Shown here in pieces: positions 1 to 5,373 of a DNA stretch of 5,373 nt. The position numbers were made by a program, and so were the translations under genes. Each line of letters opens with the position of its first letter. Position 1 is the stretch's first letter. This DNA is from Pseudomonadota bacterium (lineage in GTDB: Bacteria > Desulfobacterota > Desulfovibrionia > Desulfovibrionales > Desulfovibrionaceae): NCBI GenBank assembly GCA_023438245.1, contig JAEXRD010000096.1, forward strand, positions 1 through 5,373, given 5' to 3'. Below the pieces are notes generated by a model. That model ran no database searches, was not told where the DNA came from, and saw only the letters and a list, made by a program, of their open reading frames with translations.

Positions 1-4
1 CCAC

Positions 5-601
5 CTAGCCAGCCACCACGCGCTCCAGCTCCTTGCGGTAGCGGTCGTGCTCGCCCAGCAGGCATCCGCAGTACTGTTGGCGGTAGATGCCCCATTCCTT
101 CGAGAGCCGGATGCCCTCGTGCCAGCCCGGGCGGTAGTCCGCGTAGTGGAAGCCGGTGGCCCAGGCGGCGCGAGCTGCGGAAACGATGTCCTCGTGGCGC
201 TGGTAGCGGCTGTAGAGCAGCGTGGTGGAGAAGCGGGAGAAGCCCAGGGCTTGGGCCGCGGAGGCTGCGGCGGAAAGGCGCAGGGCATAGCACAGCGGGC
301 AGCGCGCGGCCATGTCCGTCATTTGGGAGCCGAGGGCGGCCACGAGCGCCAGCCAGGGGCCGGGGTGCGCGGCGTCAGGGTCGGAAGCGTCGGCGAAGAG
401 CACCGGCACGGACAGGCGCGCGGCCACGTTCTGCAGGCCTTCGCGGCGGCGCAGATATTCGGTCGTGGGGTGGATGTTGGGGTTGTACCACCAGAGCGTG
501 GGAGTGAAGCCCTGGTCGAGCAGCGCCTGGACGGGCGTGATGGAGCACGGCCCGCAACAGGCGTGGAGCAGGATGTCGGTGTCCGGGCGGGTGGCGGTCA
601 T
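5..601 (-). CDS. queH: Epoxyqueuosine reductase QueH (198 aa)
   Basis: This is a QueH-type (formerly DUF208) enzyme, which reduces epoxyqueuosine to queuosine in the wobble base of GUN-anticodon tRNAs in the cytoplasm. It is the cobalamin-independent alternative to QueG. Three cysteine clusters typical of the family are visible: HACCGPC near residues 13-19 (C15, C16, C19), CPLC at 101-104, and YCGC at 177-180 preceded by YRQQ. In the characterised Thermotoga enzyme, conserved Cys and Asp residues hold a [4Fe-4S] cluster and an additional iron. Also family-like are WWYNPNIHP (37-45), FSTTLLYSRYQ (124-134) and YRPGW (156-160). The length of about 200 aa is normal, so the gene looks complete. 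The start at 601 is the only credible one, because the first Cys motif follows at residue 13, but no Shine-Dalgarno lies in front of it. The gene follows the ribonuclease gene by 53 bp, with a terminator-like hairpin between them. Family assignment is from motifs and is secure. Confidence 0.95.
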   Translation of the reverse strand: MTATRPDTDILLHACCGPCSITPVQALLDQGFTPTLWWYNPNIHPTTEYLRRREGLQNVAARLSVPVLFADASDPDAAHPGPWLALVAALGSQMTDMAARCPLCYALRLSAAASAAQALGFSRFSTTLLYSRYQRHEDIVSAARAAWATGFHYADYRPGWHEGIRLSKEWGIYRQQYCGCLLGEHDRYRKELERVVAG

Positions 602-606
602 AGGCG

Positions 607-640
607 AAAGAGAAGGGGAGAGGGCCTGTGCCCCCTCCCC
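607..640 (-). terminator. Candidate Rho-independent terminator after the ribonuclease gene
   Basis: On the minus strand, GGGGAGGGGG (640-631) can pair with CCCTCTCCCC (624-615) across a 6-nt loop, giving a 10-bp stem that includes one G-U wobble. It is followed directly by TTCTCTTT (614-607), 6 T out of 8. This is the classic hairpin plus U-tract layout, 15 bp after the ribonuclease stop codon. The transcript would end only about 6 nt before the queH ATG, so the element could equally be a partial terminator or attenuator controlling read-through into queH. Confidence 0.65.
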
Positions 641-654
641 GGTTTGTCGGCTGG

Positions 655-3189
655 CTAGGGAAGCTTGGTGTCCACGATTATTTCAACTTTCGTATCCATT
701 TTCGCGCCCATCTCGGTCAGCAGCTCGCGCTTGTTGTTGAGCATGTAGATGGCCAGCTCCTGGCCCAGCGGCATCTGGAGCGGGTTGGGGCAGCCGGGCC
801 TGCGCAGCATGCGGTGGATGGTCTTCATGGTCTGCAGGGCCTGCCATTCCAGGTTGCGCCGGATGCCCGTGCCGCCGCAGCAGGGGCACGGCTCGGTGGA
901 CACGCTGATGGCCGAGGAGCCCAGCCGCTGGCGCACCAGCTCCATGAGGCCGAAGGGCGAGATGGAGGACACGTCGGTGCGCGCGCGGTCGTACTTCAGC
1001 GCTTGGCGCATGACCTTCTCCACCTCGCGCAGGTGCTTGGAATCCTTCATTTCGATGAAGTCGATGACCACCTGGCCGCCGATGTCGCGCAGCTTGAGCT
1101 GGCGGGAGATCTCGGCCGCGGCCTCCATGTTGGTCTTGTGGGCCATCTTGGCGAAGCTCTGCTCGCCGCCGATCTTGCCGGAGTTGATGTCCACGCTGGT
1201 GAGCGCCTCGGTGTGGTCGAACACCAGCCGCCCGCCGGAGGGCAGCGTCACCTCGCGGGAGTAGATCTGCTCCACCTGGCGGGTGAGCCCGAAGCGCTCC
1301 CACAGGGTCTTGTCGTGGTCGGCATGCAGCCGCACCATGTCCGGGCGCTTGGGAAAGGCCAGGGCCACGTACTGCTTGATCTGCTCGAAGGTCTCGGGGT
1401 CGTCCACCCAGACCTCGGCCACGTCCTGGGTCAGGTAGTCGCGCGCGGCGCGCACGGCCAGCTCCAGCTCCTGGTACACCAGGGCCGGGGCCTTCTCGGT
1501 CTGGGCCTTCTTCTTGATGTCGGTCCACAGGCGGTGCAGGTACTTGTAGTCGCGCATCAGCTCGGTTTTGGCCCGGCCGATGCCCGCGGTGCGCACGATG
1601 AGGCCCACGCCCTCGGGCGGGTTGATGGCGTCGATGCAGCTCTTGAGCCTTTCGCGTTCCTTCTCGTCCTCGATCTTGCGGCTCACGCCCTGCTGGTCGC
1701 GGCCCAGGGTGTACACGAAGTAGCGCCCGGGGAGCGAAAGGTAGCTGGAGACGAAGGCGCCCTTCTTGCCCGTGGGCTCCTTCACCACCTGGATGAGCAC
1801 CTCCTGCCCGGCCTTGAGCACCTTCTGGATGAGCGGGAAGCGCGCGCCCTTCTTGAGCGGGTAGGAGCCCTGGTAGTATTCCGGGTGCACCTCGTCGATC
1901 TGGAGGAACCCGTTGCGTTCGGCCCCGTAGTTGATGAAGGCGGCCTGGAGCGCGGCGTCGATGTTGTGGATGTAGCCCTTGTAGATGTTGCCCTTGGTCT
2001 TGGCCTGGTGCAGCATCTCCACGTAGTATTCCTGCACCGCGCCCTCTTCGGTCAGCACCACTTCCACCAGCTCGCCGGGCAGCACGCCGATGAACATCTT
2101 CTTGCGGCCCTTCTTGCCGCTCTGCTCCACGATCTCGGAGTCGGCGCGGGTCAGGTGCTGGGGCTCGTCCCCGTCGTCCTTGTCGGCCTTGGCGGGCTTG
2201 TCGGACTTGTCGGGCTTGGCAGGCTTGGCGGGCTTGTCGCGCCGGGAGTCGGCCTTGGGCTCGGTCTTCTGGAGCTTGGGCTCGGGCCTGGCTTCGGGCT
2301 GAGGAGCGGGCGCGGCCTGCGGCGCGTCCTCGGAAAGCTTTTCGGGCTGCGGGGCGGCCTGCGGGGCAGGCTGCCTGGGCGGCTCGGGCTTCTGCGGCCT
2401 CTGCTGGCCGGACTGCTGATTCTGCTGGGGCTGGCCCTGTTTCTGGGGCTTCTGCTGCGGGTTCTGGCGGCGGACGTTGCCGTTGGCCTCGCGGTTGCCG
2501 CCGTCGCGCTGGTTGCCGTCGCGTTGGCCGCCTGGGCGCTGCGTGGGCTGGCCCAGCACCGCGGCCACGCTGGGCATGATGCCCGCGTCGGCCAGCGCGT
2601 TGGCCTTGGCCAGGGCGGCGCGATCGGCGGCCTCCAGCTCCTCCTCGGTCAGCTCGCGGGTGGGGTCCAGAATGGCGGGCTGGGCAAGCGAGGGCAGGCC
2701 GGGCTGCTGGTCGCCCCTGCCGGGACGGCGCTGGCGCGGGGCGCGGTTGCCCAGGTTGTCGCGCTGCTGGCCCTGGTCGCGGTCCCGGCGCGAACGCTGC
2801 TGCTGGTTGCCGCCCTGACCGCCCTGGCCGCCTTGATTCTCGCGGGGCTGGCGGTCCCGGCGGGGCTGCTGTTGTTTCTGGGATTGCTGCTGCTGGGGCT
2901 GGCGCTGCGGCTGGTTGCCGCCCTGGCCGCCTTGCCCCGCCTGGTTGCCGGGCTGGGCGCCCTGCTGCTGGCCGCCGCCCTGCGGATTGCCGCCCTGGCC
3001 GTCGGGCTGGGCGCTCTTCTTGCGCCTGCGGCCGCGCCCGCGCGAGCCGCGCGAGCGTTTGCGCTTGCCGGAAGCGCCGTCTCCCTGCTGATTGTCCTGG
3101 CCACCCTGGCCGCCACCGGAATCGGGGCGCGCGCCTGTGTCCTGCCCCCCCTGGCCGGAGCCGGGGGCTTCGTCAAAGTCCTGCGTCAT
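655..3189 (-). CDS. rne/rng: Rne/Rng family endoribonuclease with N-terminal disordered arm (844 aa)
   Basis: This is a single-strand-specific endoribonuclease of the RNase E/G family, acting in rRNA maturation and mRNA decay. Residues 1 to about 360 are low-complexity, rich in Gln, Gly, Arg and Pro, with a very basic patch at 41-59. The catalytic part follows. An S1 RNA-binding region (about 364-480) starts at KKMFIGVLPGE. Residues of the 5'-sensor type appear in GVSRKIE (501-507) and IVRTAG (531-536). The DNase I-like catalytic domain has TSVDINSGK (664-672) and VVIDFIEM (707-714). D667 and D710 are 43 residues apart, exactly as E. coli D303 and D346, the Mg-binding pair. CPCC (768-771) matches the zinc-link CPxC. 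The protein ends soon after, like RNase G, with no C-terminal scaffold. The ATG at 3189 is preceded by GAGG at 8-nt spacing; the open frame continues upstream but overlaps the preceding gene and resembles nothing. Catalytic identity is certain; calling it E or G is a matter of convention. Confidence 0.96.
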   Translation of the reverse strand: MTQDFDEAPGSGQGGQDTGARPDSGGGQGGQDNQQGDGASGKRKRSRGSRGRGRRRKKSAQPDGQGGNPQGGGQQQGAQPGNQAGQGGQGGNQPQRQPQQQQSQKQQQPRRDRQPRENQGGQGGQGGNQQQRSRRDRDQGQQRDNLGNRAPRQRRPGRGDQQPGLPSLAQPAILDPTRELTEEELEAADRAALAKANALADAGIMPSVAAVLGQPTQRPGGQRDGNQRDGGNREANGNVRRQNPQQKPQKQGQPQQNQQSGQQRPQKPEPPRQPAPQAAPQPEKLSEDAPQAAPAPQPEARPEPKLQKTEPKADSRRDKPAKPAKPDKSDKPAKADKDDGDEPQHLTRADSEIVEQSGKKGRKKMFIGVLPGELVEVVLTEEGAVQEYYVEMLHQAKTKGNIYKGYIHNIDAALQAAFINYGAERNGFLQIDEVHPEYYQGSYPLKKGARFPLIQKVLKAGQEVLIQVVKEPTGKKGAFVSSYLSLPGRYFVYTLGRDQQGVSRKIEDEKERERLKSCIDAINPPEGVGLIVRTAGIGRAKTELMRDYKYLHRLWTDIKKKAQTEKAPALVYQELELAVRAARDYLTQDVAEVWVDDPETFEQIKQYVALAFPKRPDMVRLHADHDKTLWERFGLTRQVEQIYSREVTLPSGGRLVFDHTEALTSVDINSGKIGGEQSFAKMAHKTNMEAAAEISRQLKLRDIGGQVVIDFIEMKDSKHLREVEKVMRQALKYDRARTDVSSISPFGLMELVRQRLGSSAISVSTEPCPCCGGTGIRRNLEWQALQTMKTIHRMLRRPGCPNPLQMPLGQELAIYMLNNKRELLTEMGAKMDTKVEIIVDTKLP
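2104..3189 (-). other. Region encoding the low-complexity N-terminal arm of the ribonuclease
   Basis: This stretch encodes residues 1-362, dominated by Gln, Gly, Asn, Arg and Pro. It holds poly-Gln-rich runs, an Arg/Lys cluster at residues 41-59, and two near-identical GQGGQGGN(Q)-type blocks at residues 85-96 (2902-2937) and 121-132 (2794-2829). A GNQRDGGNRE-like block lies around 225-234, and a Pro/Ala/Lys-rich stretch at 265-340. Such a composition suggests a disordered RNA-binding and scaffolding arm. No stop or frame break is seen. The plus strand is also open over most of this stretch, which I take as a composition artefact. Confidence 0.85.
2173..2235 (-). repeat. Tandem repeat, 7 x 9 bp, encoding Lys-x-Ala/Asp tripeptides
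   Basis: Seven consecutive 9-bp units lie in phase with the reading frame. On the plus strand the units are variants of g(t/g)cgggctt, beginning at 2173, 2182, 2191, 2200, 2209, 2218 and 2227. They encode KPA, KPA, KPD, KSD, KPA, KAD and KDD (residues 319-339 of the ribonuclease), so a lysine recurs every third residue just ahead of the S1 domain. Because the unit is a multiple of three, slippage would change arm length without breaking the frame. Confidence 0.85.
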
Positions 3190-3197
3190 GGAAAAGA

Positions 3198-3201
3198 CCT
3201 C
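3198..3201 (-). promoter_or_regulatory. Ribosome binding site of the ribonuclease gene
   Basis: On the minus strand GAGG (3201-3198) sits 8 nt before the ATG at 3189. It decides the start against the much longer upstream-open frame, whose extra 123 codons run back through the intergenic sequence and the end of the radical SAM gene. Confidence 0.75.
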
Positions 3202-3265
3202 GCACTCGCGAAATATGGAAAGATGTTCGCGCCTGCGGACACACCGTCCTGCGGGCAGCGGATGA

Positions 3266-3283
3266 CCGGGGGAGGCCCCCCGG
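3266..3283 (-). promoter_or_regulatory. GC-rich hairpin in the leader of the ribonuclease gene
   Basis: A perfect 7-bp inverted repeat, CCGGGGG and CCCCCGG, is separated by 4 nt. It lies 18 bp after the radical SAM stop codon and 77 nt before the ribonuclease start. A second, 10-bp palindrome (CGGCGCGCCG, 3284-3293) abuts it. No T-run follows on the minus strand, so it does not look like a standard intrinsic terminator. It may be a leader stem, a processing or stabilising structure, or chance in GC-rich DNA. The rest of 3190-3301 holds an A/T-rich island at 3209-3227 and no convincing -35/-10 pair. Confidence 0.4.
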
Positions 3284-3301
3284 CGGCGCGCCGGTCCGGC
3301 G

Positions 3302-4330
3302 TCAATTGCCGACCGCGCGGGCCTGAAAAAATGTGGCTGGGCCGTCCTGGCGGCGCTCCACAGCGCCTTCGGCCAAGAGCCTGTCCAAAACCCTCTGCAC
3401 GGACTGTTCCGGGATGAGCAGCGCCTGGGCCAACTGCCCGGCTGTCTGCGGCCTGCGCGCCAGGCTGGCCAGTATGGCCGCCCCGGCTTGCGCGGGTTCC
3501 TGCACAGTTCCCCCTGTGGGTACTTGCCCCTTTTCCGCGCCGGACGCAAGCCCCTCACGCGCTTGGCCTTCGCTTGTCCGCGCGGGCCTAGCCAGGGGGG
3601 TAAGCACGGCCCGCCAGCGCGCCAGCGTGTCCCCGTCCACCGCGCGCGCCAGGGCCTCCGTGCCGGGCCGCGAGAGCGTCACCACGTCCACGCGGTCCGG
3701 GGCCAGCTCCCGGCAATATGCCTCCAGCCGCTCCAGGTTCGCCGCCGAATCGTTGACGCCCGCCACCAGCAGGATCTCCAGCCAGATCTTGCCGCCAAAT
3801 TCCCGCCGGAAATCCAGGATGCCCCGGGCCACAGCCTCCGGGTCCAGGCCCGGATGGGGCCGGTTCACGGCGGCGTATTCCCCTGTCACCAGCGCGTCCA
3901 GGCTGGGCAGCACGATGTCGGCCTGCATGAGCTCCGCGCGCACCTGCGGGTCGGTCATCAGGCTGGAGTTGGTCAGCACCGCCACGGGCACGCCGGGCCC
4001 CTGCCGCGTCGAAAAAATCCTGCGCACCCCCGCGATGATTTCGGGCAACTCCGAGTTCAGCGTGGGCTCGCCCATGCCGCCCAGGGTGACGACGTCGGGC
4101 AGCGGTTCGCCGCGCTCCCGCCGGGCCTGCTCCCAGGCCTCCAGCTCGCCCAAAATATCGCTCGCCGGAACGTACGGCGCGCGCCGCGTGGTCAGGGTCT
4201 GAAGCGGCCCGGACTCGCAGTACACGCAGTTCATGCTGCACACGCGCCGGCCCAGCAGGTCCAGCCCCAGGCTGCGGCCCAGCCGCCCGCTCATCACGGG
4301 CCCGAAAATGTACTTGAATGCTTCGCCCAC
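3302..4330 (-). CDS. Radical SAM protein, COG0731 (TYW1-like) type, with C-terminal winged helix (342 aa)
   Basis: This radical SAM enzyme would use a [4Fe-4S] cluster and S-adenosylmethionine to generate a 5'-deoxyadenosyl radical. The N-terminal FGPVMSGRLGRSLGLDL (9-25) is the family's lead-in. The cluster motif CSMNCVYC has C31, C35 and C38 in the canonical CxxxCxxC spacing. LGGMGEPTLN (83-92) is the GGxGEPT SAM-binding segment, and LTNSSLM (119-125) and the NRPHPGLD region (156-163) also fit. Relatives in archaea and eukaryotes (TYW1) act in wyosine synthesis on tRNA-Phe; bacteria lack that pathway, so the substrate here is unknown. A variable linker (about 248-281) leads to a winged-helix-like domain (about 282-340). 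The GTG at 4330 is chosen because it has AGGGG 5 nt upstream and keeps the FKYIFGPV lead-in; the ATG at 4294 would remove it and has no ribosome site. The frame stays open to 4531, but that part is antisense to trmI. It is the first gene of the minus-strand run. Confidence 0.87.
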   Translation of the reverse strand: MGEAFKYIFGPVMSGRLGRSLGLDLLGRRVCSMNCVYCESGPLQTLTTRRAPYVPASDILGELEAWEQARRERGEPLPDVVTLGGMGEPTLNSELPEIIAGVRRIFSTRQGPGVPVAVLTNSSLMTDPQVRAELMQADIVLPSLDALVTGEYAAVNRPHPGLDPEAVARGILDFRREFGGKIWLEILLVAGVNDSAANLERLEAYCRELAPDRVDVVTLSRPGTEALARAVDGDTLARWRAVLTPLARPARTSEGQAREGLASGAEKGQVPTGGTVQEPAQAGAAILASLARRPQTAGQLAQALLIPEQSVQRVLDRLLAEGAVERRQDGPATFFQARAVGN

Positions 4331-4335
4331 AGCGG

Positions 4336-4340
4336 CCCCT
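4336..4340 (-). promoter_or_regulatory. Ribosome binding site deciding the GTG start of the radical SAM gene
   Basis: AGGGG on the minus strand (4340-4336) lies 5 nt before the GTG at 4330. No comparable purine stretch precedes the in-frame ATG at 4294, which supports the GTG start. Confidence 0.55.
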
Positions 4341-4352
4341 GAAATCGTTTTC

Positions 4353-4381
4353 TTGACGGAAGGGCCCGCGCCCGGTACGCC
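4353..4381 (+). promoter_or_regulatory. Possible trmI promoter in the divergent intergenic region
   Basis: TTGACG (4353-4358) is a near-perfect sigma-70 -35 element. A 17-bp gap later, TACGCC (4376-4381) occupies the -10 position but matches TATAAT at only two places. The position, 35-63 bp before the trmI start in the 85-bp region between divergent genes, is right. The weak -10 keeps this tentative. No comparable pair was seen for the minus-strand gene. Confidence 0.3.
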
Positions 4382-4403
4382 CTGAGGCACTGCCACACCC
4401 ACC

Positions 4404-4408
4404 AGGAG
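4404..4408 (+). promoter_or_regulatory. Ribosome binding site of trmI
   Basis: AGGAG at 4404-4408, 7 nt ahead of the ATG at 4416, is a strong Shine-Dalgarno at ideal spacing and fixes the start. Confidence 0.85.
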
Positions 4409-4415
4409 ACACCGG

Positions 4416-5373
4416 ATGCCCGACAGCACCGACAACGCCAGCCTTACCGCCGCCACCGACACCGAAATTACGCCCCAGGCCGCGCCCGCCCTCATCGAGG
4501 ACGGCCAGCTCGTGCTGGTCATCAGCCCCAAGGGTAAGCGCTACATGCACGCCCTGGACTCCGCCAAGGAGATCCACACCCACGACGGCCGCATCCTCAT
4601 GAGCGACATCGCCCAGGCCGGATACGGGGCCATCGTGCGCTCGCACCTGGGATTTCCGTACCGCGTGCTCAAGCCCACGGTGTACGAACTCATCAAGGGC
4701 GTCAAGCGCCAGACCCAGATCATGTACCCCAAGGAGATCGGCTACGTGCTGCTCAAGCTGGGCATCCAGCCCGGCTGCCGCGTCATCGAGACGGGCACCG
4801 GCTCCGGCGGGCTGACCCTGGCCCTGGCCACCTACGTGGGCGATACCGGCAAGGTCTACACCTACGAGCGGCGCGAGGAATTCTACAAGAACGCGGCCAA
4901 GAACCTCGCCCGCGTCGGCCTCTCCCACCGCGTGGAACAGCACCTGGCCGACATCGAGGAGACCGGCTTCATCCAGACCAACGCCGACGCCCTGTTCCTC
5001 GACGTGCGCGTGCCCCAGGACGTGCTGCAGCACATCCAGCCCGCCGTGCGCCCCGGCGCCATGTGCGGCTTCCTGCTGCCCACCTGCAACCAGGTCAGCG
5101 ACCTCATCCGCGGCCTCGAACAAGGCCCGTTCACCGAAATCGAGGCCCTCGAAATCCTGGTGCGGCGCTACAAGACCGTGCCCGACCGCCTGCGGCCCGA
5201 AGACCGCATGGTGGCCCATACCGGCTTCCTGGTCTTCGCCCGGTGCATGGACAAGCCCGAACCCTTCGAACGGCCCGCACCCACCGAAATCGCCGAGGCA
5301 GACCCCAGCACCGGCAGCGAAACCGACGAACCCTTCGCCAGCACCACCCGCGACGACGGCGAGGCCGTGGAGT
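4416..5373 (+). CDS. trmI: tRNA (adenine-58-N1)-methyltransferase TrmI, 3' end outside the window
   Basis: This SAM-dependent enzyme makes m1A58 in the T-loop of tRNA and works as a tetramer in known members (Thermus, Mycobacterium, archaea). The N-terminal beta domain (about 26-90) includes SPKGKRYMH (37-45), and RILMSDI and PYRVLKPT follow, the usual substrate-side lead-in. YPKEIGYVLLKLGIQPG precedes motif I, VIETGTGSGGLT (123-134), the SAM-binding loop. YERREEFYKNAAKNL (150-164) carries the acidic residue expected to hold the SAM ribose. ADALFLDVRVPQ (190-201) aligns with the catalytic-Asp loop, with D196 corresponding to D170 of the Thermus enzyme; the usual Pro-Trp is replaced by Pro-Gln. 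TCNQV (223-227) and RLRPEDRMVAHTGFLVFAR (258-276) are strongly family-specific. The methyltransferase fold is complete by about residue 278. An acidic, Pro/Thr/Ser-rich tail follows and is still open at codon 319, so the stop lies beyond the window. It is transcribed divergently from the radical SAM gene. Confidence 0.94.
   Translation, partial: MPDSTDNASLTAATDTEITPQAAPALIEDGQLVLVISPKGKRYMHALDSAKEIHTHDGRILMSDIAQAGYGAIVRSHLGFPYRVLKPTVYELIKGVKRQTQIMYPKEIGYVLLKLGIQPGCRVIETGTGSGGLTLALATYVGDTGKVYTYERREEFYKNAAKNLARVGLSHRVEQHLADIEETGFIQTNADALFLDVRVPQDVLQHIQPAVRPGAMCGFLLPTCNQVSDLIRGLEQGPFTEIEALEILVRRYKTVPDRLRPEDRMVAHTGFLVFARCMDKPEPFERPAPTEIAEADPSTGSETDEPFASTTRDDGEAVE

Noticed and set aside
4..659. 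An 11-bp perfect inverted repeat (4-14 and 649-659) bracketing queH
   Set aside because: In a GC-rich window of this size a few 11-bp inverted matches are expected by chance. Both arms lie mostly in coding sequence around stop codons, and there is no transposase or target duplication.
2794..2937. CRISPR-like or mobile repeat suggested by recurrent ttgccgccctggccgcc-type blocks
   Set aside because: The blocks are imperfect, in frame, and encode the GQGGQGGN peptide repeats of the ribonuclease arm. There is no regular spacer structure.
3300..3305. TTGACG on the minus strand at the radical SAM stop codon, as a -35 element for the ribonuclease gene
   Set aside because: The sequence 15-19 bp downstream is the G/C hairpin with nothing resembling a -10 element, and the hexamer is partly the stop codon itself.
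628..3417. A 929-codon open frame on the plus strand, antisense to the ribonuclease gene
   Set aside because: It covers the real gene in mirror phase. Its translation is Leu/Gly/Val/His/Ala-rich with no family motif and follows from GC-rich third positions and Gln/Gly codons on the other strand. The minus-strand product has complete RNase E/G motifs.
3190..3558. N-terminal extension of the ribonuclease frame upstream of 3189
   Set aside because: It would overlap the 3' end of the radical SAM gene, crosses the intergenic hairpin, and lacks the Gln/Gly composition of the arm. The ATG at 3189 has a good ribosome binding site.
4331..4531. N-terminal extension of the radical SAM frame to an ATG at 4531
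   Set aside because: The 67 extra codons overlap the start of trmI in antisense and its ribosome binding site, and show no family similarity. The GTG at 4330 has its own Shine-Dalgarno and fits the family lead-in.
3588..5219. A 543-codon open frame on the minus strand across trmI and the radical SAM gene
   Set aside because: It is antisense to trmI and out of frame with the radical SAM gene, which both carry diagnostic motifs. Its own translation shows none.

Overview
The window is very GC-rich and compactly coded. It reads as chromosomal housekeeping sequence from an anaerobic bacterium. The likeliest source is a sulfate-reducing deltaproteobacterium of the Desulfovibrio type. This is an inference from the gene set (QueH, a radical SAM protein of the COG0731 type, TrmI and an RNase E/G with an N-terminal scaffold), from the base composition and from general protein character; no database search was possible. 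Two of the four genes encode proteins expected to carry oxygen-sensitive Fe-S clusters.

Layout: three genes lie on the minus strand and are read from right to left. A radical SAM protein with a C-terminal winged-helix-like domain (4330 to 3302) is followed after 112 bp by an Rne/Rng family ribonuclease (3189 to 655), and after 53 bp by queH (601 to 5). Diverging from them across an 85-bp intergenic region is trmI on the plus strand, which starts at 4416 and runs off the right edge without a stop codon. There is no gene-free stretch longer than 112 bp, and I see no mobile element, CRISPR array, tRNA or rRNA.

The genes share an RNA theme. TrmI makes m1A58 in the tRNA T-loop. QueH carries out the last step of queuosine synthesis at the tRNA wobble position. 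The ribonuclease processes and degrades RNA. The radical SAM protein belongs to a family whose characterised archaeal and eukaryotic relatives modify tRNA (wyosine pathway), although its bacterial role is not established. Whether the minus-strand genes form one transcript is uncertain: a good candidate intrinsic terminator lies between the ribonuclease gene and queH, and a GC-rich hairpin without a U-tract lies in front of the ribonuclease gene.

I found no clearly new multi-gene system. The points most worth following up are the reversed domain order of the ribonuclease with its low-complexity N-terminal arm (including a 7 x 9-bp tandem repeat and one embedded predicted helix), the terminator-like hairpin just before a queH start that has no Shine-Dalgarno, and the radical SAM/winged-helix fusion. 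A non-standard catalytic loop in TrmI also stands out.
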